Origin: Buttiauxella agrestis
GTDB taxonomy: Bacteria; Pseudomonadota; Gammaproteobacteria; Enterobacterales; Enterobacteriaceae
Assembly: GCF_900446255.1 (NCBI RefSeq)
Contig: NZ_UIGI01000001.1
Span: forward strand, 708,763-772,762
Length of the DNA stretch: 64,000 nucleotides
Direction: 5' to 3'
Part shown: positions 51,581-62,902 of the stretch, one piece after another
Layout: the number at the start of each line of letters is the position of its first letter
How positions within the stretch are numbered: position 1 is the stretch's first letter
The notes under the pieces: generated by a model
The model's input: the letters and a program-made list of their open reading frames with translations, nothing else
Database searches by the model: none
Told to the model about the DNA's origin: nothing
Made by a program: the position numbers and the translations under genes

Positions 51581-52288
51581 TTAGCTGTTTTGTGCCTGGC
51601 AAGCCCGCAGCACATAAGGGTTATGATTACCCTGAACTTTGGCAATGCGGTCATCGCGTTCACATTCCCAGGCTGTCACCGGATATTGCTTATTCCAGGC
51701 TTCAAATAACTGGGTTTGCTGGCGGGAAAGATTCAGCTGATATTGGTCGCGCATATAGAAGTAAGTGCGGGCGATGGCACCACGGGCGCGGGCGGGTGGT
51801 TCGGCGACTTTATCTTTGAAATCGACTTTCATGGCACATTGCCCGTACTGACCTTCACCGCCATTCCACTGGCTGTACATGAAGTTGTTACGGTCGGCAT
51901 TCACTTCCCCAACGGCCGGTTGCAGGTTGTGCATGTCGCTTTCCATTTTGCGATATTCAGGATCTTTGGCGCAGTTTTTACGTCCGCCATCTTGCCAGCA
52001 CTGACGCTGGTGGCCGAATTGCCAGGCAGGGACAACATGTTCCCATTCGATGCGTGTCGCACGGTTTTCGTTTTTACGGACTTTGTAACCGCAGGACTCA
52101 AGGTCAGGAACCCCTTTTTTGCCTTCCCAGCTAATTTTGCATCCGCAGTAGAAATCGCCAGGCACATCGGCGTTAACTTTGACGCCTGCGGCTTTGGCTT
52201 GAGAGAAATTATTGATACCAGCGCTGAAAGCGGAAAAGGTACAGAAGGCTGCAACAACAGCAACAGCCAAAGAAATTTTGCGAGACAT
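51581..52288 (-). CDS. endA: periplasmic endonuclease I EndA
   Basis: EndA is a periplasmic double-strand DNA endonuclease. It has a signal peptide cleaved after SAFSA (~residue 22). The His-Me finger-type site is in [16 protein letters not shown] near 78-93, with [20 protein letters not shown] downstream and [12 protein letters not shown]. 235 residues match E. coli, including the cysteines that form inhibitory disulphides. Confidence 0.96.
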   Translation of the reverse strand: MSRKISLAVAVVAAFCTFSAFSAGINNFSQAKAAGVKVNADVPGDFYCGCKISWEGKKGVPDLESCGYKVRKNENRATRIEWEHVVPAWQFGHQRQCWQDGGRKNCAKDPEYRKMESDMHNLQPAVGEVNADRNNFMYSQWNGGEGQYGQCAMKVDFKDKVAEPPARARGAIARTYFYMRDQYQLNLSRQQTQLFEAWNKQYPVTAWECERDDRIAKVQGNHNPYVLRACQAQNS

Positions 52289-52380
52289 TTCCAGAATCCT
52301 TACTAAAACGTGCTCGCAACGTACCTGATGATTTATCCAGTTTCAATAAGCTAAATCAGGAAATTATTAGGCTAATACTT

Positions 52381-52896
52381 TTAATTACAGGAAGTTGTAG
52401 CGTCGGCTTTTAACAGATCACCGCATTGAACGCAGCGGTATTCAGCCTCGCCTCGCACCACTCGATTATGGCGACGGACGGTGAGTTGATGGAGCTGGCA
52501 GCGGCAGCGATAGGGGAAGGTGTTTTTGCGTACGGACTCCACTTCAAACTTATGTGTCCGGCGGGCAGGCACACCCAGCACCGTTTCCATCATCCACTTC
52601 CACTCTTTACCGTGTGGAGCGACGCGACCAAAGTGCTTCCAGACCAATAAATGCGCCAGTTCGTGCGGGACAACTTCATCGATGAAGGTCTGCTGGTTTT
52701 CCATCAGTAATACGGGATTAAGGCGGATTTCGTAGCTGTCCATCCACGCCGTACCCGCAGCCGTGCCGCGCTGCTGATAAACCAGTTTCGGTTCCGGATA
52801 GTTGCGGCCTAAATGCAGATTTGCCTGCTGGAGCTTTTCCCGCAGGCAGCGCATAACGGCCTGTTGGATGGCGATTGGGAGTCTCGGGGATTTCAT
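52381..52896 (-). CDS. sprT: SprT zinc metalloprotease-like protein
   Basis: SprT is a 171-residue protein with the zinc-protease motif HELAH near residues 78-82 and a C-terminal zinc ribbon (CRC and CVQC cysteine pairs). It is the bacterial relative of SPRTN; its substrate in bacteria is not known. The start at 52896 gives the E. coli N-terminus [15 protein letters not shown]. The C-terminal tail is six residues longer than in E. coli. Confidence 0.94.
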   Translation of the reverse strand: MKSPRLPIAIQQAVMRCLREKLQQANLHLGRNYPEPKLVYQQRGTAAGTAWMDSYEIRLNPVLLMENQQTFIDEVVPHELAHLLVWKHFGRVAPHGKEWKWMMETVLGVPARRTHKFEVESVRKNTFPYRCRCQLHQLTVRRHNRVVRGEAEYRCVQCGDLLKADATTSCN

Positions 52897-52967
52897 AACC
52901 GGCAAGAATAGTGCGAGGAAGGGCAGGGTGCAAGCCCCTCTCCATGCAGGAAAGGGGCGGGGTAAGC

Positions 52968-54362
52968 TTAGTTTTGAGCACCAATCTCACGTAAGCGACG
53001 ACCTTTCATCAGGTTACGCTCGATGTGTTCCAGGGAAACGTGTTTGGTTTCTGGAATCAGCCACAGTGTGAGAACGATGAAGAACAGATTGAGTGCGGCG
53101 TAGACCCAGAAGGTATTCGCGTTGCCCAACGTGTTCAGCATGGTCAGGAAGGTTGCACCCACAATCATGTTGGCAATCCAGTTGGTTGCGGTGGAGCAAG
53201 TGATACCAAAATCGCGGCCTTTGAGCGGCTGGATTTCAGAGCACAGCACCCAAATCAGCGGACCGGCACTCATCGCAAAACCAACGATAAACATCAGCAG
53301 CATGGCGATAGCAAAGTATTGCGCGCCCTGGGAGTGGATACCCACGTGCAGCATTGTGCCAAGAATGCCCATGCCAACTGCCATCACCATGAAGCCCAGA
53401 ACCAGCGTGGGTTTACGGCCCCAACGGTCAACCAGGCCGATAGCAATAAAGGTCGCCAGAACGTTGATCAGGCCAACGATAACTGTGCCCCACATTTGCT
53501 GAGTGGTGTTGGTGAAGCCCGCAATTTCGAAGATTTTCGGTGCGTAGTACATGATGACGTTCATGCCGGTGAATTGTTGCATCACCTGAAGCAGAATGCC
53601 GAGGAACACTGCGCGACGGAAGTTGCTGTTGTCTTTAAACAGGGACCAGCCGCTTTGTTTTACTTTCAGGCTTTCACGAATTTCTTCAAGTTCACGTTTT
53701 GCTTCGGCACTGGTATCACGCAGACGCAACAGGACGCGCTCGGCATCGTGGAAACGGCGTTTAGCGGCGAACCAGCGCGGGCTATCTGGCAGGAAGAAAA
53801 CGCCAACCAGAAGAATCAGGGCTGGAATAGTAATGACGCCCAGCATCCAGCGCCATGAGCCGCTGTAGCTGAAGGCTGTATCCGAAAGGTAAGCGCCGAG
53901 GATACCGATGGTAATCATCAGCTGGTACATCGAGATCATGCTACCACGGATTTTTTCTGGCGCAATTTCTGACAGGTAAAGCGGCGCAGTGTAAGAGGCC
54001 ACACCCACTGCCAGGCCCAACAATACGCGGGAGATAACCAGGATCTCAGTGTTTGGCGCGAAAGCAGAACACAGAGAACCCGCAACGAATAGCACGGCAC
54101 CAATCATCAGGCTGTATTTACGGCCGATACGGAAGGAGAGCCAACCGCTGCCAACCGCACCGACCGCTGCACCGAACATCATCGAACTCACAACCCATTC
54201 TTGCTGGTGTGCAGTTATCTGGAAATCTTTTGCGATAAACGGCAAGGCGCCAGCAATCACGCCAATATCAAGGCCAAAAAGTAAACCGGCCAGGGCTGCA
54301 AGAAAACAGACAAAAAAGGTCATGCTTTTGTTCGAGCGCCCTTGTTTTTTTATTTCAGGCAT
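52968..54362 (-). CDS. galP: galactose:H+ symporter GalP
   Basis: GalP imports galactose and glucose with protons. The 464-residue sugar porter has twelve membrane segments and the signature motifs [12 protein letters not shown] (near 71-82), PESPR-type [21 protein letters not shown] (sugar-binding) and PETKHVSLE at the C-terminus. Length equals E. coli. The upstream region carries a CRP site and a perfect GalR-type operator. Confidence 0.97.
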   Translation of the reverse strand: MPEIKKQGRSNKSMTFFVCFLAALAGLLFGLDIGVIAGALPFIAKDFQITAHQQEWVVSSMMFGAAVGAVGSGWLSFRIGRKYSLMIGAVLFVAGSLCSAFAPNTEILVISRVLLGLAVGVASYTAPLYLSEIAPEKIRGSMISMYQLMITIGILGAYLSDTAFSYSGSWRWMLGVITIPALILLVGVFFLPDSPRWFAAKRRFHDAERVLLRLRDTSAEAKRELEEIRESLKVKQSGWSLFKDNSNFRRAVFLGILLQVMQQFTGMNVIMYYAPKIFEIAGFTNTTQQMWGTVIVGLINVLATFIAIGLVDRWGRKPTLVLGFMVMAVGMGILGTMLHVGIHSQGAQYFAIAMLLMFIVGFAMSAGPLIWVLCSEIQPLKGRDFGITCSTATNWIANMIVGATFLTMLNTLGNANTFWVYAALNLFFIVLTLWLIPETKHVSLEHIERNLMKGRRLREIGAQN

Positions 54363-54431
54363 AGTGCTCTCCAGTTGAATAATTTGGGGGATATCTCGTG
54401 ATTAAGGGTAGGTTAACGTCAGGTAAAATTA

Positions 54432-54447
54432 TGTGATTCAACTCACG
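54432..54447. promoter_or_regulatory. CRP site upstream of galP
   Basis: TGTGA-TTCAAC-TCACG is a strong CRP pair with one weak terminal base, ~70-85 bp upstream of the galP start and next to the GalR operator. Confidence 0.75.
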
Positions 54448-54450
54448 TTA

Positions 54451-54466
54451 GTGTAATCGGTTACAC
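54451..54466. promoter_or_regulatory. GalR/GalS operator upstream of galP
   Basis: GTGTAATCGGTTACAC is a perfect match to the GalR/GalS palindrome GTGNAANCGNTTNCAC. It lies 4 bp beyond the CRP site and ~90 bp upstream of galP. GalR and GalS repress galP in E. coli. Confidence 0.88.
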
Positions 54467-54633
54467 TAACGTCAAGAAGTGTATGTATAATTTTATGATG
54501 AAAAACATATCGTTAAGTGTAGAAAATAAAACCAAAAAATTGAACCCAAGACTAATCCGAAACTTTTTGTAACTAGTGCAGCAACAAGTTGTTGTCATGC
54601 AGAACAGTCTTAATTAATGCCCCATTAACGACT

Positions 54634-54649
54634 ATGTAACCGCTTTCAC
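54634..54649. promoter_or_regulatory. second, distal GalR-type operator
   Basis: ATGTAACCGCTTTCAC fits GTGNAANCGNTTNCAC except for the first base. Its centre is 183 bp from that of the galP-proximal operator. The rest of the 54363-54754 spacer is AT-rich promoter DNA plus the metK terminator. Confidence 0.65.
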
Positions 54650-54706
54650 TAAAGAAATGTAAAAGCTCAGGGAAGGTTTTCATGGGAGGGAAGCAGAAAA
54701 GCAAAA

Positions 54707-54730
54707 GGCCAGCTAAGCGCTGGCCTTTAA
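54707..54730 (-). terminator. terminator of metK
   Basis: AAGGCCAGC-TAAGC-GCTGGCCTT forms a perfect 9-bp stem. On the minus strand it is followed by TTGCTTTTCTG, ~25 bp after the metK stop. Confidence 0.75.
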
Positions 54731-54754
54731 AGTTTGATGATGGACTGGCGGGTT

Positions 54755-55909
54755 TTATTTCAGGCCGGCAGCATCACGCAGCAATTCGGCTTTGTCGGTT
54801 TTTTCCCAAGGGAAATGTTCGCGACCAAAGTGACCGTATGCCGCGGTTTCTTTGTAGATTGGGTGCAGCAAATCCAGCATCTGAATCAGGCCGTATGGAC
54901 GCAGGTCGAAGAACTCACGCACTAACAGGGTCAGTTGCTCGGTAGAGATTTTCTCAGTACCGAAGGTTTCAACCATGATGGAAGTTGGTTCAGCCACGCC
55001 GATTGCATAAGAAACCTGGATTTCACAGCGGTCAGCAAGACCCGCAGCAACGATGTTTTTCGCCACATAACGTGCTGCATACGCTGCAGAACGGTCAACT
55101 TTAGACGGATCTTTACCGGAGAACGCACCGCCGCCGTGACGAGCCATACCACCGTAGGTATCAACGATAATTTTACGACCGGTCAGGCCACAGTCACCCA
55201 TTGGGCCACCGATAACAAAACGGCCTGTTGGGTTGATGTGATATTTGGTAGACGCATTCAACCATTCTGCTGGCAGAACGGGTTTGATGATCTCTTCCAT
55301 CACCGCTTCTTGCAGCGTTTTCAACTGAACATCTTCGGAGTGCTGGGTAGACAGAACCACGGCATCAATACCGACGATTTTACCGTCGTCGTACTGGAAC
55401 GTGATTTGGCTTTTTGCATCCGGACGCAGCCATGGCAGTGAGCCATTCTTACGAACTTCTGCCTGGCGTTGAACCAGACGGTGTGCGTAAGTGATTGGCG
55501 CTGGCATCAGCACGTCAGTTTCGTTGGTTGCATAACCAAACATCAGACCCTGATCGCCTGCACCTTGCTCCAGTGGATCGGTACGGTCAACGCCCTGGTT
55601 GATATCTGGGGATTGTTTGCCGATAGCACTCAGCACTGCGCAAGAGTTTGCATCAAAGCCCATATCAGAATGCACGTAGCCGATTTCACGAATCGTTTGA
55701 CGAGTGATCTCTTCGATATCAACCCAGGCGCTGGTGGTGATTTCGCCACCGACCAAAACCATGCCGGTTTTAACGTAAGTCTCGCAAGCTACGCGTGCTT
55801 TTGGATCCTGCTCCAGGATCGCGTCAAGGACCGCATCAGAGATTTGGTCAGCGATTTTATCGGGATGCCCTTCTGATACAGACTCGGACGTAAAGAGGTG
55901 TTTGGCCAT
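54755..55909 (-). CDS. metK: S-adenosylmethionine synthase MetK
   Basis: MetK makes S-adenosylmethionine from methionine and ATP. The 384 residues equal E. coli and include [32 protein letters not shown] (near 115-126), [14 protein letters not shown] and [20 protein letters not shown], the ATP, methionine and metal-binding loops. A MetJ box array lies ~130 bp upstream. It is one of the most conserved genes in the window. Confidence 0.98.
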   Translation of the reverse strand: MAKHLFTSESVSEGHPDKIADQISDAVLDAILEQDPKARVACETYVKTGMVLVGGEITTSAWVDIEEITRQTIREIGYVHSDMGFDANSCAVLSAIGKQSPDINQGVDRTDPLEQGAGDQGLMFGYATNETDVLMPAPITYAHRLVQRQAEVRKNGSLPWLRPDAKSQITFQYDDGKIVGIDAVVLSTQHSEDVQLKTLQEAVMEEIIKPVLPAEWLNASTKYHINPTGRFVIGGPMGDCGLTGRKIIVDTYGGMARHGGGAFSGKDPSKVDRSAAYAARYVAKNIVAAGLADRCEIQVSYAIGVAEPTSIMVETFGTEKISTEQLTLLVREFFDLRPYGLIQMLDLLHPIYKETAAYGHFGREHFPWEKTDKAELLRDAAGLK

Positions 55910-56040
55910 GTTTTATTCACCCTAAGAGAATTAGGTTAGTGCAGACTGCTGCTAATTGGTGCTCATTCCAGTGCGATGTACTGGTTATTCGAGCTTATAC
56001 CACAGGTTTCATTTCAGGCAGTCTAACAGTTAATCGGTAT

Positions 56041-56064
56041 AGATGGATTAACATCTGGACGGCT
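56041..56064. promoter_or_regulatory. MetJ box array of metK
   Basis: Three adjacent 8-mers, AGATGGAT, TAACATCT and GGACGGCT, match the met box AGACGTCT at 5, 5 and 6 of 8 positions. Tandem imperfect boxes are how MetJ operators look. It lies ~130 bp upstream of metK, suggesting repression by S-adenosylmethionine. Confidence 0.65.
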
Positions 56065-56330
56065 ATTCTAGGTTATCCATTAATCAGATTACCAGTGATT
56101 TTTACGCTCGCAAGTTTGTGCGGATAATCTTAAGTGGCAAATTTTACTGACACCCGCAGCAAACCAAGGATTTTTGTTTTGCAATTTCCGGCTGTTGTCG
56201 GTATAAAGCGGCGCGCGCGGCTCATTCAACAAGCACACATTTTTGTGTTGCCCACTTCCAGCCGGGTTGAGCAAATTTCTTAGCTTTGGCTTGTCGCATG
56301 CTTCTGGTATGCGTGGAGGTGACTCGATTA

Positions 56331-56468
56331 ATGAACCGTTGTAATTCGCAAACTCTGGCGGCCACTCTGGTCGTACATATACCCCTCATAAACTGCATTT
56401 CATGTATTCATTCCTGCCGATGTTATACCCATCTCGGCGCTTCTCAGGACTCTCGGGCCGGTTTTTAA
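56331..56468 (+). CDS. possible 45-residue cysteine-rich small ORF in the speA leader
   Basis: An ATG with an excellent GGAGGTGA ribosome site eight bases upstream opens a 45-codon frame (MNRCNSQTLAATLVVHIPL at the start, then NCISCIHSCRC, ending SRAGF). Five cysteines lie at residues 4, 22, 25, 29 and 31. I do not recognise it. The metK-speA spacer (55910-56570) is otherwise the MetJ array and AT-rich promoter and leader DNA. Confidence 0.35.
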   Translation: MNRCNSQTLAATLVVHIPLINCISCIHSCRCYTHLGASQDSRAGF

Positions 56469-56570
56469 ACCCGCGAAATTCAGAACTTGGGCTCTCTTGT
56501 CATCGATAAGAGTATTCTCGTGGTTTCGCCGACTCGTTCTACGAAGCTCGGTTACGTGTTTTACAATGAT

Positions 56571-56717
56571 ATGAAAAAGAAACCGGTCGCACAGTTAGTC
56601 TGTCAGCGTCTTATGCTGCTTCTACGCGCTGTTAATGGGTTGTTATTGCGGGATACCCCTGCGATAGTAGTCAACTGTTTTGCACATTCGTTTAAATTTG
56701 AGGTTCGCCATGTCTGA
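56571..56717 (+). CDS. yqgB: YqgB, small acid-stress protein upstream of speA
   Basis: This 48-residue protein shares MKKKPVAQL and AIVVNCF with the 43-residue E. coli YqgB, which lies at the same place. The middle ([14 protein letters not shown]) is hydrophobic. An upstream in-frame extension to 56487 is possible but unsupported. Its last 8 bp overlap the speA start (ATGTCTGA), so translation may couple YqgB to arginine decarboxylase. Confidence 0.8.
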   Translation: MKKKPVAQLVCQRLMLLLRAVNGLLLRDTPAIVVNCFAHSFKFEVRHV

Positions 56718-58686
56718 CAAAATCTCTTCTGTTTCGGGTTCGTCAGTGGGCGAGCAGGATGTACACCGCTCCATGCAGGAGGTTGCCATGAGCTCCCAGG
56801 AAGCCAGCAAAATGCTGCGTACTTACAATATTGCCTGGTGGGGCAATAACTATTACGACGTCAATGAGCTCGGTCATATCACCGTTTGCCCGGACCCGGA
56901 TGTCCCGGAAGCGCGTGTTGATCTCGCTGAACTCGTAAAAGCCCGTGAAGTACAGGGGCAGCGTTTGCCTGCACTGTTCTGCTTCCCGCAGATTTTGCAG
57001 CACCGCCTGCGTTCTATTAATGCTGCGTTCAAACGTGCTCGTGAATCCTACGGCTACAAAGGCGACTATTTCCTCGTTTACCCAATCAAAGTGAACCAGC
57101 ATCGCCGCGTCATTGAATCACTGATTCATTCCGGTGAACCACTGGGTCTGGAAGCAGGTTCTAAAGCGGAACTGATGGCGGTTCTGGCGCATGCAGGCAT
57201 GACGCGTTCGGTCATTGTGTGTAACGGCTATAAAGACCGTGAATACATCCGCCTGGCGTTGATCGGCGAGAAGATGGGCCACAAGGTTTATCTGGTCATC
57301 GAGAAGATGTCTGAAATTCGCATTGTGCTGGAAGAAGCCGAGCGCCTGAATGTGGTACCGCGCCTCGGTGTGCGTGCGCGTCTGGCCTCGCAAGGCTCCG
57401 GCAAATGGCAGTCTTCGGGCGGCGAGAAATCCAAATTTGGTCTGGCGGCGACGCAGGTTCTGCAACTGGTTGAAATGTTGCGTGAAGCTGGTCGTATCGA
57501 CAGCCTGCAATTGCTGCACTTCCACCTTGGTTCGCAAATGGCGAACATTCGCGATATCGCTACTGGCGTTCGTGAATCCTCTCGCTTCTACGTTGAACTA
57601 CACAAGATGGGCGTTAACATCGAATGCTTCGATGTCGGCGGTGGTCTGGGTGTTGACTATGAAGGGACGCGTTCGCAGTCCGATTGTTCGGTCAACTATG
57701 GCCTGAACGAATACGCGAACAACATCATTTGGGCGATTGGCGACGCATGTGAAGAAAACGGCCTGCCACACCCGACGGTTATCACCGAGTCTGGCCGTGC
57801 GGTAACCGCGCACCACACCGTGCTGGTGTCTAACATCATTGGTGTTGAGCGCAACGAATACACCACGCCAACGGCTCCGGCGGCAGACGCGTCCCGTGCA
57901 CTGCAAAGCATGTGGGAAACCTGGGGTGAAATGCACGAGCCGAACAATCGTCGCTCGCTGCGTGAATGGCTGCACGATAGCCAGAACGATCTGCATGATA
58001 TCCATACCGGCTACTCGGCGGGGAGTTTCTCCTTGCAAGAGCGTGCCTGGGCGGAGCAGCTTTACCTAAGCATGTGCCATGAAATTCAGCGCCTGCTCGA
58101 CCCAAGCAACCGCGCACACCGTCCGATCATCGACGAACTGCAAGAACGTATGGCGGATAAGATTTACGTCAACTTCTCGTTGTTCCAGTCTATGCCGGAT
58201 GCGTGGGGTATCGATCAGCTGTTCCCGGTGCTGCCGCTTGAAGGGTTGAATCAGATCCCTGAGCGCCGTGCGGTGCTGCTGGATATTACCTGTGATTCCG
58301 ACGGTGCTATCGATCACTACATCGACGGCGACGGTATCGCGACCACCATGCCGATGCCAGAATATGATGCGGAAAACCCGCCGCTGCTGGGCTTCTTTAT
58401 GGTTGGTGCGTACCAGGAAATCCTTGGCAATATGCACAACTTGTTTGGCGATACCGAAGCGGTTGACGTGTTCGTCTTCCCTGACGGCAGCGTAGAAGTG
58501 GAGTTGTCTGACGAAGGCGATACCGTTGCGGACATGCTGGAATACGTTCAGCTTGATCCAAAAACCCTGCTCAAACACTTCCGCGATCAGGTGAAACAGA
58601 CCGATTTGGATGCCGGTTTGCAGCAGCAGTTCCTCGAAGAGTTCGAGGCGGGTTTGTATGGCTATACTTATTTAGAAGACGAGTAA
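56710..58686 (+). CDS. speA: biosynthetic arginine decarboxylase SpeA
   Basis: SpeA converts arginine to agmatine, the first step of the ADC route to putrescine. The 658 residues equal E. coli. The PLP lysine is in [13 protein letters not shown] near 127, with [11 protein letters not shown] and the phosphate-binding [16 protein letters not shown] in the TIM barrel; [14 protein letters not shown] lies in the C-terminal domain. The start at 56710 has GAGG eight bases upstream; an open frame 10 codons longer is not used in E. coli. It is followed by a strong terminator before speB. Confidence 0.97.
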   Translation: MSDKISSVSGSSVGEQDVHRSMQEVAMSSQEASKMLRTYNIAWWGNNYYDVNELGHITVCPDPDVPEARVDLAELVKAREVQGQRLPALFCFPQILQHRLRSINAAFKRARESYGYKGDYFLVYPIKVNQHRRVIESLIHSGEPLGLEAGSKAELMAVLAHAGMTRSVIVCNGYKDREYIRLALIGEKMGHKVYLVIEKMSEIRIVLEEAERLNVVPRLGVRARLASQGSGKWQSSGGEKSKFGLAATQVLQLVEMLREAGRIDSLQLLHFHLGSQMANIRDIATGVRESSRFYVELHKMGVNIECFDVGGGLGVDYEGTRSQSDCSVNYGLNEYANNIIWAIGDACEENGLPHPTVITESGRAVTAHHTVLVSNIIGVERNEYTTPTAPAADASRALQSMWETWGEMHEPNNRRSLREWLHDSQNDLHDIHTGYSAGSFSLQERAWAEQLYLSMCHEIQRLLDPSNRAHRPIIDELQERMADKIYVNFSLFQSMPDAWGIDQLFPVLPLEGLNQIPERRAVLLDITCDSDGAIDHYIDGDGIATTMPMPEYDAENPPLLGFFMVGAYQEILGNMHNLFGDTEAVDVFVFPDGSVEVELSDEGDTVADMLEYVQLDPKTLLKHFRDQVKQTDLDAGLQQQFLEEFEAGLYGYTYLEDE

Positions 58687-58773
58687 ATTACTCGTCATTA
58701 TTTGAGTAATTAGTATACAAATAATGGTGCATTCGGCGATAATCCGCGCCAACAAGCAGTCTGAATGAATACA

Positions 58774-58818
58774 GTCCCTTCCTCGTCGGGTTTAACGACG
58801 CGGAGGGGACTTTTTTTT
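58774..58818 (+). terminator. terminator between speA and speB
   Basis: GTCCCTTCCTCGTCG pairs with CGACGCGGAGGGGAC around a short AT-rich loop, followed by TTTTTTTT. Transcription into speB therefore needs partial read-through or a separate promoter. Confidence 0.9.
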
Positions 58819-58850
58819 GCTAATAATTACCATCATCGTGAGGTCAAACC

Positions 58851-59771
58851 ATGAGCACCTTAGGCCATCAGTACGACAATTCCCTGGTATCCAATGCCTT
58901 CGGTTTTTTACGTTTTCCGCTGAACTTCATGCCATACGACAGCGATGCCGATTGGGTTATCACTGGCGTTCCTTTTGATGCGGCAACATCTGGCCGTGCA
59001 GGTGGTCGTCACGGCCCTGCGGCTATTCGCCAGGTTTCTACCAACCTGGCATGGGAAGGCAACCGCTTCCCGTGGAATTTTGACGTGCGTGAGCGCTTGA
59101 ATGTTGTTGACTGTGGCGACCTGGTTTACGCCTTCGGTGATGCACGCGATATGAGCGAACGTCTACAGGCTCACGCAGAAAAACTGCTGGCTGCGGGTAA
59201 GCGTATGCTCTCTTTCGGTGGCGACCACTTCGTGACTCTGCCACTGTTGCGCGCTCACGCGAAGCACTTCGGTAAAATGGCGCTGGTGCATTTCGATGCT
59301 CATACCGATACCTACGCCAATGGCTGCGAGTTCGACCACGGCACCATGTTCTACACCGCACCAAAAGAAGGTTTGATTGACCCGAACCATTCTGTACAGA
59401 TTGGTATTCGTACCGAGTTTGATAAAGACAACGGTTTCACCGTGCTGGATGCAGGCCAGGTCAACGATCGTACCGTTGACGACGTGCTGGCGCAGGTGAA
59501 GCAGATTGTTGGCGATATGCCGGTTTATCTGACCTTTGATATCGACTGTATCGACCCGGCTTTCGCGCCAGGTACCGGTACGCCAGTGATTGGCGGTTTG
59601 ACGACCGACCGCGCGCTGAAATTGGTCCGCGGTTTGAAAGATTTGAACATCGTAGGGATGGATGTTGTGGAAGTGTCTCCGGCCTACGATCAGTCCGAAA
59701 TCACTGCTTTGGCTGGCGCGACGTTGGCGTTAGAAATGTTGTATATCCAGGCGGCTAAGGAAGGGGAATAA
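58851..59771 (+). CDS. speB: agmatinase SpeB
   Basis: SpeB hydrolyses agmatine to putrescine and urea, completing the pathway begun by SpeA. The 306-residue ureohydrolase has the manganese motifs GGDHFVTLP (near 124), HFDAHTDTY (near 149) and [17 protein letters not shown] (near 228-244). Length equals E. coli. It lies 165 bp after speA. Confidence 0.98.
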   Translation: MSTLGHQYDNSLVSNAFGFLRFPLNFMPYDSDADWVITGVPFDAATSGRAGGRHGPAAIRQVSTNLAWEGNRFPWNFDVRERLNVVDCGDLVYAFGDARDMSERLQAHAEKLLAAGKRMLSFGGDHFVTLPLLRAHAKHFGKMALVHFDAHTDTYANGCEFDHGTMFYTAPKEGLIDPNHSVQIGIRTEFDKDNGFTVLDAGQVNDRTVDDVLAQVKQIVGDMPVYLTFDIDCIDPAFAPGTGTPVIGGLTTDRALKLVRGLKDLNIVGMDVVEVSPAYDQSEITALAGATLALEMLYIQAAKEGE

Positions 59772-59809
59772 TTTCCCCTTCCACCCTCTCCCTTTTCGGG
59801 GAGAGGGTG
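59761..59809. terminator. two adjacent hairpins between speB and loiP
   Basis: AAGGGGAAT-A-ATTTCCCCTT overlaps the speB stop, and CACCCTCTCC-CTTTTCGG-GGAGAGGGTG follows at 59782-59809. Both lie between convergent genes and can end or pause transcription from either side. Confidence 0.7.
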
Positions 59810-59818
59810 AGGGTTAAA

Positions 59819-60577
59819 TTACTTCAACCCATCCGCTGCCATACGGTCGCGAATATGTTGCGCACGTTCGGCGGAAGCAGGGTGGTCGTCAAGCATCGAG
59901 CTTTGGCGGCCTTCTTCCTCTTTAGCCAGCTTCTCAAAACTGGTCGCCAGGCCGATTGGGTTAATCCCGCGTTTTCTCAACAAATCATATGAATAGTCAT
60001 CAGCTTCAGATTCCTGGCGCTGGGAGAACTGCGCATTCACCAGTTTCTCGCCCAAATCGCCGAGTTGTGACTGCGACAAACTGCCAATCACGCCGCCCGC
60101 AGAGGCCGCTGCAACACGAGCTGCGTTTGTCCCCAGAGCGACCTGCATCCCTTTTTTCACATGGCCGAGTGCGACGTGACCCATTTCGTGGCCGATAACC
60201 GCTTCGACTTCGTTATCGTTCATCATATCCATCAGGCCGCTGTAAACGCGGATACAGCCGTTTGCCATCGCGAAGGCGTTCACGTCTTTGGTGACGTAAA
60301 CCTTATAGTTCACCGGCATGCCATTGATGTTATCGCCCAGGGCGGCGGATATTTTGCTCAGGCGTTGCGCATACTCGCTGCTCGCGGGCGCGATGCTCGC
60401 TTTGCTGTCGAGTTCAGCACAGGATTTGTCACTCAGCTCTTTAACTTGCGCATCACTTAATGTGTACGCCTGAAAGGCTTCTGCACCGGAAGCCAGCAGG
60501 CCGTTAGAGTCCATATTCTGGCAGCCGCTCAATAGGGCAGCAACGCTCAGGCTCAGTAAAATTGGGCGCAATTTCAT
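59819..60577 (-). CDS. loiP: outer-membrane lipoprotein metalloprotease LoiP (YggG)
   Basis: LoiP is an M48-family zinc protease induced by low osmolarity, which cleaves Phe-Phe bonds and interacts with BepA. The signal peptide ends in lipobox LSGC with the cysteine at residue ~19. The active site is GHEMGHVALGH near 132-142, with the third ligand in QRQESEADDYS. The ATG at 60577 gives 252 residues, as in E. coli. Confidence 0.96.
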   Translation of the reverse strand: MKLRPILLSLSVAALLSGCQNMDSNGLLASGAEAFQAYTLSDAQVKELSDKSCAELDSKASIAPASSEYAQRLSKISAALGDNINGMPVNYKVYVTKDVNAFAMANGCIRVYSGLMDMMNDNEVEAVIGHEMGHVALGHVKKGMQVALGTNAARVAAASAGGVIGSLSQSQLGDLGEKLVNAQFSQRQESEADDYSYDLLRKRGINPIGLATSFEKLAKEEEGRQSSMLDDHPASAERAQHIRDRMAADGLK

Positions 60578-60842
60578 GCCAATATCCTTTATTAGTGATA
60601 ACTGCTCAGAGGTCATTCAGCCACAAACCGTTGGCTAGTCGCTTCAGTATAAAGAAGTTAGCCAAACTCGCGCAGCAACTTGCGCAACATGCGAGCAGCT
60701 TCCAGAGATTTCTTAACCGGACAAAAGGATGCTCCATGTACATGACACACGGCTTGCGGTACATTGATGGCAATTTTTTGGGCGTAGCCCATAACGCATA
60801 GTAGTCAAGGCCTGACCTTCAACCATCCGATCTGGAGTCAAA

Positions 60843-62834
60843 ATGTCCTCTCGTAAAGAGCTTGCCAATGCTATTCGTGCACTCAGCATGGACGCAGTAC
60901 AAAAAGCCAAATCCGGTCACCCGGGCGCCCCTATGGGTATGGCCGACATTGCCGAAGTCCTGTGGCGCGATTTCCTGAACCATAACCCGCAGAACCCAGC
61001 GTGGGCTGACCGCGACCGTTTCGTACTGTCTAACGGCCACGGTTCAATGCTGATTTACAGCCTGTTGCACCTCACAGGTTATGACCTGCCAATCGAAGAG
61101 CTGAAAAACTTCCGTCAGCTGCATTCCAAAACTCCGGGTCACCCGGAAGTGGGCTACACCGCGGGTGTTGAAACCACAACTGGCCCGCTGGGTCAGGGTG
61201 TTGCGAACGCAGTCGGTATGGCAATCGCAGAACGCACCATGGCGGCACAGTTCAACCGTCCTGGTCACGACATCGTTGACCACTTCACCTACACCTTTAT
61301 GGGTGATGGCTGCATGATGGAAGGTATCTCCCATGAAGTTTGCTCGCTGGCGGGTACGCTGGGTCTGGGGAAACTGGTTGCCTTCTATGATGACAACGGT
61401 ATCTCCATCGACGGCCACGTTGAAGGCTGGTTCACAGACGATACTGCGAAACGCTTTGAAGCCTACGGCTGGCACGTAGTGCGCGGCGTTGACGGTCACG
61501 ATGCAGACGCTATCAAACGTGCTGTTGAAGAAGCCAAAGCCGTTACCGACAAACCTTCACTGCTGATGTGCAAAACCATCATCGGTTTCGGTTCTCCGAA
61601 CAAAGCCGGTACGCACGATTCCCACGGCGCACCGCTGGGTGACGCAGAAATCGCACTGACCCGTGAAGCGCTGGGCTGGAAACACGCGCCATTCGAAATC
61701 CCGTCTGATATCTATGCTCAGTGGGACGCGCGTGAAGCAGGCCAGGCGAAAGAAGCGGCATGGAACGAGAAGTTCGCAGCATACGCTAAAGCCTTCCCAC
61801 AGGAAGCGGCTGAATTCACCCGTCGTATGAAAGGCGACATGCCTGCTGAGTTTGCTGCTAAAGCGCAGGAGTTCATCAAGAACCTGCAAGCTAACCCGGC
61901 TAAAATTGCCAGCCGTAAAGCATCCCAGAACACCATCGAAGCGTTCGGCCATCTGCTGCCAGAATTCCTCGGCGGCTCTGCTGACCTGGCACCGTCTAAC
62001 CTGACTATTTGGTCTGGCTCTAAAGCCATCAACGAAGATCTGGCCGGTAACTACATCCATTACGGTGTACGTGAATTCGGTATGACCGCGATTGCGAACG
62101 GTATCGCGCTGCACGGTGGTTTCCTGCCGTACACCTCTACCTTCCTGATGTTTGTTGAATATGCCCGTAACGCGGTGCGTATGGCAGCATTAATGAAGCA
62201 ACGCCAGGTGATGGTCTACACTCACGACTCAATCGGTCTGGGCGAAGATGGTCCAACTCACCAGCCAGTAGAGCAGCTTGCTGCCCTACGCGTGACGCCA
62301 AACATGAGCACATGGCGCCCATGTGACCAGGTTGAGTCTGCGGTGGCGTGGAAATACGCTGTAGAACGTCACGACGGCCCGACCGCGCTGATCTTCTCCC
62401 GTCAGAACCTGGCACAGCAGGATCGTACTGAACAGCAACTGGCAGATGTTGCCCGTGGCGCATACGTTCTGAAAGATTGTGCAGGCCAGCCTGAGCTGAT
62501 TCTGATTGCAACCGGTTCTGAAGTTGAACTGGCTGTTGCAGCCTGGGATCAACTGACTGCCGAAGGCATCAAAGCGCGTGTGGTTTCCATGCCGTCTACT
62601 GATGCATTCGACAAACAAGATCCAGCTTACCGTGAAGCCGTGCTGCCGAAAGCGGTTGCTGCGCGTGTTGCTATCGAAGCGAGCATCGCTGACTACTGGT
62701 ACAAATACGTTGGCCTGAATGGTGCAGTAGTGGGTATGACCACCTTTGGTGAGTCTGCTCCAGCTGAGCAGCTGTTCGAAGAGTTTGGTTTCACTGTAGA
62801 AAACGTCGTGAAACAAGCTAAAGCCGTTCTGTAA
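60843..62834 (+). CDS. tktA: transketolase TktA
   Basis: TktA moves two-carbon units between sugar phosphates in the pentose phosphate pathway. The 663 residues equal E. coli. The thiamine pyrophosphate motif is [13 protein letters not shown] near 154, SGHPGAPMG lies near the N-terminus, and [15 protein letters not shown] and [20 protein letters not shown] (near 460-480) are active-site stretches. It has a GGAG ribosome site seven bases upstream and ends at a strong terminator. The loiP-tktA spacer has small inverted repeats but no clear operator. Confidence 0.98.
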   Translation: MSSRKELANAIRALSMDAVQKAKSGHPGAPMGMADIAEVLWRDFLNHNPQNPAWADRDRFVLSNGHGSMLIYSLLHLTGYDLPIEELKNFRQLHSKTPGHPEVGYTAGVETTTGPLGQGVANAVGMAIAERTMAAQFNRPGHDIVDHFTYTFMGDGCMMEGISHEVCSLAGTLGLGKLVAFYDDNGISIDGHVEGWFTDDTAKRFEAYGWHVVRGVDGHDADAIKRAVEEAKAVTDKPSLLMCKTIIGFGSPNKAGTHDSHGAPLGDAEIALTREALGWKHAPFEIPSDIYAQWDAREAGQAKEAAWNEKFAAYAKAFPQEAAEFTRRMKGDMPAEFAAKAQEFIKNLQANPAKIASRKASQNTIEAFGHLLPEFLGGSADLAPSNLTIWSGSKAINEDLAGNYIHYGVREFGMTAIANGIALHGGFLPYTSTFLMFVEYARNAVRMAALMKQRQVMVYTHDSIGLGEDGPTHQPVEQLAALRVTPNMSTWRPCDQVESAVAWKYAVERHDGPTALIFSRQNLAQQDRTEQQLADVARGAYVLKDCAGQPELILIATGSEVELAVAAWDQLTAEGIKARVVSMPSTDAFDKQDPAYREAVLPKAVAARVAIEASIADYWYKYVGLNGAVVGMTTFGESAPAEQLFEEFGFTVENVVKQAKAVL

Positions 62835-62850
62835 AACGTAATACGACTAA

Positions 62851-62882
62851 GGCCAGCAAACGTTGATTGCTGGCTTTTTTTT
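62851..62882 (+). terminator. terminator of tktA
   Basis: GCCAGCAA-ACGTTGA-TTGCTGGC is a perfect 8-bp stem followed by TTTTTTTT. Confidence 0.93.
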
Positions 62883-62902
62883 ACCCACTATTGATAACGC
62901 GA

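Noticed and set aside
53025-53858. 277-codon frame antisense to galP
   Set aside because: The composition (His, Gln, Asn rich) is that of reverse-complemented membrane-protein codons; galP is intact over the same bases.
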